From CAYFYJ01 sp964347415 (lineage in GTDB: Archaea > Aenigmatarchaeota > Aenigmatarchaeia > CG10238-14): a DNA stretch of 18,385 bases. Positions within the stretch are counted from its first letter, which is position 1. The number at the start of each line of letters is the position of its first letter. The translations under genes and the position numbers were made by a program. Below the pieces are notes generated by a model, which searched no databases, was not told the origin of the DNA, and saw only the letters and a list, made by a program, of their open reading frames with translations. Of this stretch, positions 1 through 5,678 are shown in pieces. The stretch covers positions 1 to 18,385 of the forward strand of contig CAYFYJ010000006.1 of the NCBI GenBank assembly GCA_964347415.1, in the 5' to 3' direction.

Positions 1-3
1 GGT

Positions 4-834
4 ATGGTAGGGATGATAGGGTCATCTGAGTTAATGGATGCTTTAAAGGGAATTGGACTTAACTTGTATGAAAGGAAGCTTTGGGCTGCCCTCCTAGCAA
101 AAGGAACCGCTACAGCCGGTGAATTATCTGGAATAGCAAACGTGCCTAGATCAAGAACATACGACGTCCTGCAAACTTTAGCAGATAAAGGTTTTGTTAT
201 TATTCAAACTTCCAAGCCTTTGAGATACGTCGCGACCCCACCAGTTGAGGCCTTGGAGAAGGCAAAGAAAAGATTAAGAGAAAAATACAAAGAGATGGAA
301 AATAAGATCGATAAATTGAAGGGTTCTGTTTTAATCAAGGAACTAAACAATTTGCATGAACAAGGACTAAAACTAGTTCTACCCGAAGAGATGACAGGTG
401 CTTTAAAGGGAAAATATTCAGTACTTCAACAGATGGATTCGATGTTCAGGAATGCTTCTTCATCAGTTAACATTGTAACAACACCTGTTGGATTGAACGA
501 TCTATTCGAAAACCACATAAGCATATTGAAGAAACTCAACGAAAAGGGAGTTAAAATAAAGATAGCGACTAAGACTGATAAAAGAACCAGTGATGCCATA
601 AAAGCGTTATCTGGTGTTGCAGAAGTGAGAAACATTACTACCGATGAACTGCCACTTTCAGGAAGATTCTATGTGGTTGATGGACAACAGATGATGATGG
701 GTTTGTCAGATCCAGAACTAGTACACTCATCTCAGGATATGATGTTTTGGACAAAATCCGAACACGCAGCAAAGAACATGATCAATCCATTATTTAACAT
801 GATTTGGCAGAAATCTAAGAAAATAAAAAAATAA
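4..834 (+). CDS. TrmB-family transcriptional regulator (5' end may lie outside window)
   Basis: Probable DNA-binding regulator of the archaeal TrmB family. Residues ~10-75 form a winged helix-turn-helix; a segment reading AGELSGIANVPRSRTYDVLQ is the typical TrmB recognition region. A charged helix follows (~80-115), likely a coiled-coil dimer element. The C-terminal half (~140-270) looks like the phospholipase D-like sensor domain common in this family, with the segment GRFYVVDGQQMMMGLSD near residue 220. The frame is open to the left edge, so the true start could be upstream; ATG codons at 4, 13 and 34 are candidates. The target ligand and genes are not visible. Its stop codon abuts the stop codon of convergent thrS with no spacer. 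Confidence 0.85.
   Translation: MVGMIGSSELMDALKGIGLNLYERKLWAALLAKGTATAGELSGIANVPRSRTYDVLQTLADKGFVIIQTSKPLRYVATPPVEALEKAKKRLREKYKEMENKIDKLKGSVLIKELNNLHEQGLKLVLPEEMTGALKGKYSVLQQMDSMFRNASSSVNIVTTPVGLNDLFENHISILKKLNEKGVKIKIATKTDKRTSDAIKALSGVAEVRNITTDELPLSGRFYVVDGQQMMMGLSDPELVHSSQDMMFWTKSEHAAKNMINPLFNMIWQKSKKIKK
816..831 (-). terminator. U-rich terminator for thrS inside the 3' end of the TrmB gene
   Basis: Read on the minus strand, the sequence just after the thrS stop codon is a run of T residues interrupted by A. Archaeal termination typically needs only such U-runs. On the plus strand the same bases are the AAA codons of the C-terminal KKIKK of the TrmB-family protein. The assignment is an inference from composition and position. 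Confidence 0.45.
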
Positions 835-2745
835 TTAAGTCCAAGCAACAAACTGTGGTCTTTTTGTCAGATGTTTAGGTAGAGTGAGCTTCCTAAAGGG
901 TTTATCATTAGTTTGTTTTTTAACCATCTTTATGAACTCTTCTAATTTCATTTTCTTTACTTTTCCACTTTCTCTTATCCTGACTGGTAATAACCCCGAT
1001 TTTATTTCTCTTTCACCAACAACGATCGAGTAAGGCAACCAATCGACTTCTGCATCTCTTATCTTCTTCTCAACTGATTTATTTCTGTCATCAAAATCTA
1101 CTCTGATGTTTTCTTTTTCTATTTTTTTCATCAATTCTACTGCTTTTTTTATGTATTTATCAGAAACAGGAATTACCCTAGCTTGGATTGGTGATAACCA
1201 TAAGGGTAGGATTGGGTTCTTCCCTTCTTTAATTTCTTTTGCTGCTCTTTCTAGTAAAGCATACATGACTCGACATATGGCACCACTAGGACTTTGATGC
1301 AATATTATGACTGGCTTCTTCTTATCATCTTTATCAACAAAGTAAATGCCATAGTTATCTCCGTTTTCCACGTCTATTTGATCTGTTGCTAGTGCAGATG
1401 CCTTGTTCAAGTTATCAACATAGTTCAATTCATATTTCATGATGAAATAGAAAAACTTCTTATCCCACATCTCAACCAAAGCCGGTTTACCATATTTTTT
1501 CACTAAAGAAACGACAAAATCTTTATTCTTATTCCAGAAATCTTTTACAACTCTGATACCTAACTCAAAGTCTTCTGGGATATCAAAACCAAATCCTTCT
1601 TTCACTTTCAGTGCTAGTTGAAATCTCTTCCTCATTTCTTGCATAGCCTGTGGCACATCAGAACAGAAAGCATGACAATCTGGCATGATAAAACTTCTGA
1701 GTCTTCTAAGTCCAACTAACTCACCACGCTTTTCTAATCTGAAAGCATACTTAGCTACTTCATACAGCCAAAGTGGTAAGTTCTTGTAAGATATGACTGC
1801 ATCATGTGCCATTATGAATTGACCGAAACATGCAGAGAATCTTAAAAATAATCTCTTCTTGTACGATTCTACTATGTACTGTCTTGCCGGAAACCTGTTC
1901 AAGTATTTTACCATAACAGGATGTTCTAAATCATACATGATTGGAGTTTCTACTTTCATTGCCCCTTCTTCGATGACATTTGAATCAGTCCAGTCTTGGA
2001 TTAAGGCTCTCATCAATTCTCCTTTTGGATAATATCTCATGTTACCAGGGTCACTTGCACTCTCGTAATCGGCTAATTCTAGTTTTCTCATTAAATCTAC
2101 ATGCGGTGGTTGTTCTTTCACTTCTCTACTCTTTGCCATTTCATGGATCGCGAATTTTTTCAAGTTCTCAAATTTTTTCCAATCAAATTTCTTTTCAGCA
2201 ATGATTTGATCATTTTTAATATTCAATGGGATCAAGACCCCCTTTGGGGTCAAAACAAACCAAGATGATTTTATTTTTTTCTCAGCCTCTAATGCTTTAG
2301 AAACTTCTTCCTCTTTTTCTCCTTTTCCTACAAGAATTTCTTTAAAAGATTCTGCAAGAGGGTGACCCATACAATGCAATGAGAATTCTTTGTACCATCC
2401 AAAAGGTGAGACATGAACCGGAAGTTTCTGTTGTTTAGCTTCGTCCACCATTTCTTTTAATGCTCTATCCGCAAGATAAGGACTGGCCAGATCAGAACTA
2501 AGATGGGCATAAGGATAAATGACAACATTCTTGGCTTTGACTTCATCAAATTGGTGCCTAATTTCTTTTATAGATTTTTTAACAACTTCTTTTAGATGTT
2601 TTTCATCTCTGCCTTCAGCACAGGAAAAGGCAATTAATACATTATCTATTTTTACTTCTTTTTTTTCAATATCCTCTATGTATTTCAATGCCTTCCTGGT
2701 TGGTTTGTACTTAAGAAATTCTGAATGGATTAAGAGCATTCTCAT
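835..2745 (-). CDS. thrS: Threonyl-tRNA synthetase, archaeal type
   Basis: Charges tRNA-Thr in the cytoplasm. The protein has 636 residues if started at the ATG at 2745, which has GGTGG five bases upstream; the open frame extends 29 codons further but those lack family character. The N-terminal ~145 residues are the archaeal D-aminoacyl-deacylase-like editing domain (MRMLLIHSEFL start, YPYAHLSSDLASP, PFGWYKEF, CMGHPLAE). The class II catalytic core follows, with the three zinc ligands aligned to the bacterial enzyme: Cys306 (SACFG), His358 (DCHAFC) and His483 (LHQSPSG). Motif 3 keeps its arginine (Arg492), but the residue before it is Cys (GAICR) where Glu is common. A C-terminal anticodon-binding domain completes it. 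The gene diverges from the HPF-like gene and converges on the TrmB gene. Confidence 0.97.
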   Translation of the reverse strand: MRMLLIHSEFLKYKPTRKALKYIEDIEKKEVKIDNVLIAFSCAEGRDEKHLKEVVKKSIKEIRHQFDEVKAKNVVIYPYAHLSSDLASPYLADRALKEMVDEAKQQKLPVHVSPFGWYKEFSLHCMGHPLAESFKEILVGKGEKEEEVSKALEAEKKIKSSWFVLTPKGVLIPLNIKNDQIIAEKKFDWKKFENLKKFAIHEMAKSREVKEQPPHVDLMRKLELADYESASDPGNMRYYPKGELMRALIQDWTDSNVIEEGAMKVETPIMYDLEHPVMVKYLNRFPARQYIVESYKKRLFLRFSACFGQFIMAHDAVISYKNLPLWLYEVAKYAFRLEKRGELVGLRRLRSFIMPDCHAFCSDVPQAMQEMRKRFQLALKVKEGFGFDIPEDFELGIRVVKDFWNKNKDFVVSLVKKYGKPALVEMWDKKFFYFIMKYELNYVDNLNKASALATDQIDVENGDNYGIYFVDKDDKKKPVIILHQSPSGAICRVMYALLERAAKEIKEGKNPILPLWLSPIQARVIPVSDKYIKKAVELMKKIEKENIRVDFDDRNKSVEKKIRDAEVDWLPYSIVVGEREIKSGLLPVRIRESGKVKKMKLEEFIKMVKKQTNDKPFRKLTLPKHLTKRPQFVAWT

Positions 2746-2755
2746 ATCAACCACC
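2746..2755 (-). promoter_or_regulatory. Shine-Dalgarno site that fixes the thrS start
   Basis: On the minus strand GGTGGTTGAT directly precedes the ATG at 2745. GGTGG fits the archaeal anti-SD of 16S rRNA with a five-base spacer. A nearly identical block (GGTGGTTGA) precedes the TTG start of rpoD at 17888. Confidence 0.75.
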
Positions 2756-2778
2756 GAAACTTGATAATGTGATTCAAC

Positions 2779-2788
2779 TTTTATAAAT
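2779..2788. promoter_or_regulatory. Shared palindromic TATA box of thrS and the HPF-like gene
   Basis: The core TTTATAAA (2780-2787) is its own reverse complement and is the best TATA box for both divergent genes. Counting about 27 nt in each direction gives starts near 2757 (thrS, leader ~12 nt) and 2810 (HPF-like gene, leader only a few nt). Transcription start positions are inferred. Confidence 0.6.
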
Positions 2789-2814
2789 TTAGTGAAATGA
2801 GATATAATAATTAG

Positions 2815-3165
2815 GTGGTTCTTATCAAACAAGTTGAATTAGTTAATTTTGAAAGTTTTGACGAAAGAGTTTTAACAAAAGTGAGAGATGTGTCGCAGCC
2901 ATTGCTTGACAAGTACAATAGGATGTTTGGAGAGGAATATGTGAAAGAATTCAAGTTGGTTGTTGATACTATCAGAAAAAAGAGGGAAAAATACCTGTAT
3001 GAAGTCATTGGAACCCTAAATACGACTAAAGGGTATTTTAGGAGCAAAGAAACTGGATGGAAAATTATGGACATAGTTGAAAAAGTGATCGATGAACTAG
3101 AGAGAATGGTCACGGAAAAGAAGGAAAGAGGGAAATCGAAAAGAAGGAAACCAGCAAATGCTTAA
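2815..3165 (+). CDS. Small protein resembling ribosome hibernation factor (HPF/RaiA, S30AE fold)
   Basis: 116 residues. I do not recognise a named archaeal family with certainty. The pattern resembles HPF/RaiA: an N-terminal strand (QVELVNF), a long helix (~18-38), alternating strands (EFKLVVDTIRKK; YEVIGTLNTT; GYFRSKE), and a final helix (WKIMDIVEKVIDELERMV) followed by a very basic tail (KKERGKSKRRK) suited to rRNA binding. The only conventional start that retains the first strand is GTG 2815, preceded directly by an in-frame TAG. However, GGTGG at 2814-2818 overlaps that codon and is spaced like an SD for the in-frame ATC at 2824, so the start is doubtful. The gene ends inside the promoter of the tRNA-Gln gene. 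If the fold is right, it would bind ribosomes in slow growth; this is inference. Confidence 0.55.
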   Translation: MVLIKQVELVNFESFDERVLTKVRDVSQPLLDKYNRMFGEEYVKEFKLVVDTIRKKREKYLYEVIGTLNTTKGYFRSKETGWKIMDIVEKVIDELERMVTEKKERGKSKRRKPANA

Positions 3166-3168
3166 ATA
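3161..3168 (+). promoter_or_regulatory. TATA box of the tRNA-Gln transcript
   Basis: CTTAAATA lies about 30 bases before the tRNA 5' end and overlaps the TAA stop of the upstream HPF-like gene. The spacing to the tRNA start fits archaeal TATA geometry. It is also the nearest visible promoter for the methyltransferase gene that follows the tRNA. Confidence 0.6.
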
Positions 3169-3194
3169 ATGGAATCTTTACTTTTTTTCGTTAG

Positions 3195-3267
3195 AGCCCT
3201 GTGGTGTAGTGGTCAAGCATATCGGGCTTTGGACCCGCAGACGCAGGTTCGAATCCTGCCGGGGCTA
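3195..3267 (+). tRNA. tRNA-Gln (anticodon TTG)
   Basis: A 73-nt cloverleaf. Acceptor stem AGCCCTG (3195-3201) pairs with CGGGGCT (3260-3266), with A3267 as discriminator. The D stem is GTGT/GCAT. The anticodon stem is CGGG/CCCG with an unpaired U-C at its top; loop CTTTGGA carries anticodon TTG at 3229-3231. T arm is GCAGG-TTCGAAT-CCTGC. CCA is not encoded (TTC follows), so the CCA-adding enzyme at 8951 would be required. The wobble base is a uridine, the target type of the modification enzymes encoded just downstream. No intron. Only 12 nt separate its 3' end from the next start codon. Confidence 0.95.
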
Positions 3268-3279
3268 TTCTGTGATTTC

Positions 3280-3900
3280 ATGCCAACCGAAAAAGAAGTT
3301 TGGGAAACGATAGCAGACTCTTGGACAAATCTCCGGGTTAAACCAGAAAAAGAAGTTATTAAGTTTTCAAAAAGAATAAATTCTGGACCGATCCTTGATA
3401 TTGGTTGTGGTAATGGTCGAAATAATATACCTTTTCTTGAAAAAAAATTGAAATGTATCGAACTGGATTTTTCGAAAAGTATGATTAGAGAGGCAAAAAA
3501 ATTCTTGAAAAGAAGAGGTTTTAACGCCAATTTTATCGTGGCGAATGCAACTAACCTTCCTTTCAAATCAAAAATATTTTCAACAATAATTTTTGTTAGA
3601 GCCTTACCCCATGTGAAAACAAGGGAGGAAAGATTAGAAGCCCTTAGTGAGATCAAAAGGGTGGGTAAAAAAATCATCATTAGTTGTTGGTATAAATGGG
3701 ATAGAAAATTGTTCTGGGTTGTACTAAAGCATTTGTTTTCTAGTGACATATACGTTGATTGGAATTATCATGGAAAAATCTATAAAAGATTTCATCATCT
3801 ATACACAAAGAAAGAGTTGAAACGAGACTTAAAAGAAGTGAGTTTTAAAAACTTTAAAATGTGGGATGATAAAAGAGGTAATATCTGGTGTAAAATATGA
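3280..3900 (+). CDS. Trm9/ABH8-like tRNA wobble-uridine methyltransferase
   Basis: 206 residues, class I SAM-dependent methyltransferase. The AdoMet motif is ILDIGCGNGRN (~residue 36-46). Several segments match eukaryotic Trm9 from memory: VWETIADSWTNLRVKP near the N-terminus, NATNLPFKSKIF, TREERLEALSEI, the IISCW strand, DIYVDW, and the C-terminal FHHLYTKKELKRDL corresponding to YYHLYREGELEE. Trm9 methylates 5-carboxymethyluridine at the wobble position of tRNA (cm5U to mcm5U), acting after Elp3. The start chosen is ATG 3280, with GTGAT three bases upstream; the frame opens earlier but would cross the tRNA gene. It shares the tRNA-Gln promoter and its stop overlaps the next gene as ATGA. A related small-molecule or RNA methyltransferase remains possible. 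Confidence 0.8.
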   Translation: MPTEKEVWETIADSWTNLRVKPEKEVIKFSKRINSGPILDIGCGNGRNNIPFLEKKLKCIELDFSKSMIREAKKFLKRRGFNANFIVANATNLPFKSKIFSTIIFVRALPHVKTREERLEALSEIKRVGKKIIISCWYKWDRKLFWVVLKHLFSSDIYVDWNYHGKIYKRFHHLYTKKELKRDLKEVSFKNFKMWDDKRGNIWCKI

Positions 3901-4469
3901 AAGATATTTTGAATCTAATCTATGAATTTGGCCAATTAAAAAGAACTAAAAGAAGTGGATGGTGGGACGCCGGGATAAAAGATCCAGAAAGCGTTGCCGA
4001 ACACACAGCAAGGGCTTGTTTTCTTGGTTATATACTGGCAAAATTAGAGAATGTTGATTCTGAAAAGGTCTTGTTAATGATTTTATCACATGATTTTCCA
4101 GAAGCTAGAGTAAATGATCAAGGTAAGGTCGCTGTAAGGTACATCGATATAAAGCCTGGTGAAAAAGAAGCTTTGAAAGACCAAGTTAAGAAACTTCCAA
4201 AAAATATTCGAAATGAATTATTGGCATTGCATCAAGAGTTTGAAGAGAGAAAAACAAAAGAAGCTATAGTTGCTAAAGATGTCGATTATCTGGAATGCGC
4301 AATACAGGCAAAGGAGTACATGGATATAGGATACAAAAAAGCCGAGAATTGGATTGATAATGTTGGCAAAGTTCTAAAAACAAAATCCGCCAAAGAAATT
4401 TTTAAATTTATTAAAAAATCCGATTCGTTGGGTTGGTGGAAAGGTTTAAAGAGATTGCCAAAAAGATAG
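3897..4469 (+). CDS. HD-domain hydrolase, YfbR/HDDC2-like (5'-deoxynucleotidase type)
   Basis: 190 residues. The metal-binding HD set is present: His36 in ESVAEHTARA, His65-Asp66 in SHDFPEA, and Asp128 in AKDVDYLECA. This layout is that of YfbR/HDDC2 proteins, which remove phosphate from deoxynucleoside 5'-monophosphates. The ATG overlaps the methyltransferase stop (ATGA), which suggests translational coupling. The thiolase gene begins 14 nt after its stop. Its role within a tRNA-modification cluster is not obvious; nucleotide salvage is the family expectation, and a role in RNA or nucleotide housekeeping linked to the cluster is only inference. Confidence 0.85.
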   Translation: MKDILNLIYEFGQLKRTKRSGWWDAGIKDPESVAEHTARACFLGYILAKLENVDSEKVLLMILSHDFPEARVNDQGKVAVRYIDIKPGEKEALKDQVKKLPKNIRNELLALHQEFEERKTKEAIVAKDVDYLECAIQAKEYMDIGYKKAENWIDNVGKVLKTKSAKEIFKFIKKSDSLGWWKGLKRLPKR

Positions 4470-4483
4470 AACTTGTTGGTTTT

Positions 4484-5398
4484 ATGAAATGTTCTTTCTG
4501 TCGTAACAAATCAGTGTATTTTCGAAGGAATGAGGGACATCATTATTGTAAAGATCATTTTATCAAAAATATTGAAAAAAGAGTAAAGAGAACGATAAGA
4601 GTTAACAAACTAATAGAAAATGTGGACAGAATTGCTGTAGCTGTTTCTGGTGGAAAAGATTCAGCCAATACTCTTTTTCTATTGAATAAAATATTCAAGA
4701 GTAATCCAAAGATAAAATTGCTCGCAATAACCCTTGATGAAGGAATAAGAGGATATAGAGATAAGAGTGTGAAAAAAAGTGAGATCTTCTGCAAAAAAAT
4801 TGGAGTGAAACAATACGTCTTTACACTAAAGAAAGAATTTGGTTTCACAATCGATAAATTATCGAAAAAAATGGATTCCGGTTACTGTGGAAGTTGTGGT
4901 CTGTTAAGGAGATACTTGCTAAATAAAAAAGCAAGAGAGTTGAAAATGACAAAACTTGCTACAGGTCATAATTTAGATGATGAATGCCAGAGTATATTAA
5001 TGAACGTTTTAAAGGGGGATCTGTTGAGATTGGTTAGAGGCGGTTCAATGCCTATGCTAACAAGACACGAAAAATTTATCCCGAGAATAAAACCTCTAAT
5101 AACAATTCCCGAAAATGAATCAGAGTTGTATGCAAGATTAAACAATATACCGTTCCATCCAAAAAGTTGTATTTATTCCATAGATAATCCACTGCGTGGA
5201 CAAACAAGGAAATTTTTAAACAATCTAGAAAAAACATCACCGGGCATAAAATACAGTCTTTATGAGAGTGCGGTTAAAATAACACCGTTTATCAGAACAA
5301 AATTCAAATCAGGAAAAATCAGGTTTTGTAAAGAATGTGGAGAACCGAGCAGCCAAGGAGTATGCAAAGTATGTGAATTGTTAAAGAGTGTAGAGTGA
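4484..5398 (+). CDS. tRNA 2-thiolation enzyme, NcsA/Ncs6/TtuA family
   Basis: 304 residues from ATG 4484; a longer frame starting at TTG 4433 would overlap the HD gene and lacks support. An N-terminal zinc finger (Cys3, Cys6, Cys22, His25) precedes the PP-loop ATP-pyrophosphatase motif SGGKDS (55-60), which adenylates the target uridine. Cys135 and Cys138 (YCGSCG) with Cys229 (HPKSCIY) correspond to the Fe-S cluster cysteines of TtuA. A second zinc finger lies at the C-terminus (Cys282, 285, 294, 297). Family members thiolate either U34 (Ncs6/NcsA) or U54 (TtuA); sequence motifs visible here do not separate these. Neighbouring Trm9-like and Elp3 genes favour U34. It would need a ubiquitin-like sulfur carrier encoded elsewhere. 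Confidence 0.93.
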   Translation: MKCSFCRNKSVYFRRNEGHHYCKDHFIKNIEKRVKRTIRVNKLIENVDRIAVAVSGGKDSANTLFLLNKIFKSNPKIKLLAITLDEGIRGYRDKSVKKSEIFCKKIGVKQYVFTLKKEFGFTIDKLSKKMDSGYCGSCGLLRRYLLNKKARELKMTKLATGHNLDDECQSILMNVLKGDLLRLVRGGSMPMLTRHEKFIPRIKPLITIPENESELYARLNNIPFHPKSCIYSIDNPLRGQTRKFLNNLEKTSPGIKYSLYESAVKITPFIRTKFKSGKIRFCKECGEPSSQGVCKVCELLKSVE

Positions 5399-5407
5399 GT
5401 TTTTAAT

Positions 5408-5572
5408 CTATTTACTGCTACTCTGAATTTCTTCAATCTTACTTTCTAAGAACACAATTCTATTTTGCAAGAATTTTAGCTGTTTCACACTCTTAGCCCT
5501 AAACAATTTACTCTTCGTGTCGAATAATTCCTCTTGATAAAACCTTAAACGGTGCATTTCACGTCCATTCAT
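5408..5572 (-). CDS. Small hypothetical protein (54 aa), coiled-coil-like
   Basis: A short ORF on the minus strand from ATG 5572 to TAG 5408-5410. The protein begins MNGREMHRLRFYQEELFD and ends in a heptad-like helix (LQNRIVFLESKIEEIQ). GTGAT lies just upstream of the ATG, and a TATA-like element sits ~32 bases before it inside an inverted repeat. It fills most of the 280-bp gap between the thiolase and elp3, nine bases from the convergent thiolase stop. No function recognised. Chance is possible at this length, but start signals and position favour a real gene. Confidence 0.5.
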   Translation of the reverse strand: MNGREMHRLRFYQEELFDTKSKLFRAKSVKQLKFLQNRIVFLESKIEEIQSSSK

Positions 5573-5594
5573 ACTATCACATTATTTACTCGTC

Positions 5595-5617
5595 AGTAGT
5601 ATATTAATGTTACTACT
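5595..5617. repeat. Inverted repeat around the minus-strand TATA box
   Basis: Perfect seven-base arms AGTAGTA (5595-5601) and TACTACT (5611-5617) flank a nine-base spacer that carries the TATA-like element of the 54-codon minus-strand ORF. This is a candidate operator; binding is inferred. Confidence 0.5.
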
Positions 5618-5622
5618 ATCTG

Positions 5623-5651
5623 ATAGAAAATCTATATTTAAAGATTTCTAT
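5623..5651. repeat. Inverted repeat around the elp3 TATA box
   Basis: ATAGAAAATCT (5623-5633) and AGATTTCTAT (5642-5651) are complementary apart from one extra A. The eight-base spacer lies within the elp3 TATA box, so a bound regulator would block TBP. Candidate operator by position only. Confidence 0.5.
5633..5640 (+). promoter_or_regulatory. TATA box of elp3
   Basis: TATATTTA is centred about 42 bases before the elp3 ATG, giving an inferred start near 5663 and a leader of ~15 nt. It lies at the middle of the 5623-5651 inverted repeat. Confidence 0.55.
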
Positions 5652-5678
5652 AGTAAATCGTATAAGTAAGTGTGAAAT

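Noticed and set aside
3169..3279. N-terminal extension of the Trm9-like frame from ATG 3169
   Set aside because: It runs straight through the tRNA-Gln gene. The ATG at 3280 has an SD and begins the recognisable methyltransferase sequence.
3213..3749. 178-codon open frame antisense to tRNA-Gln and the Trm9-like gene
   Set aside because: It is antisense to two well-supported genes, crosses the tRNA, and shows no recognisable domain.
4433..4483. Longer start (TTG) for the thiolase gene
   Set aside because: The family N-terminus is the zinc finger starting at ATG 4484; the extension only shadows the end of the HD gene.
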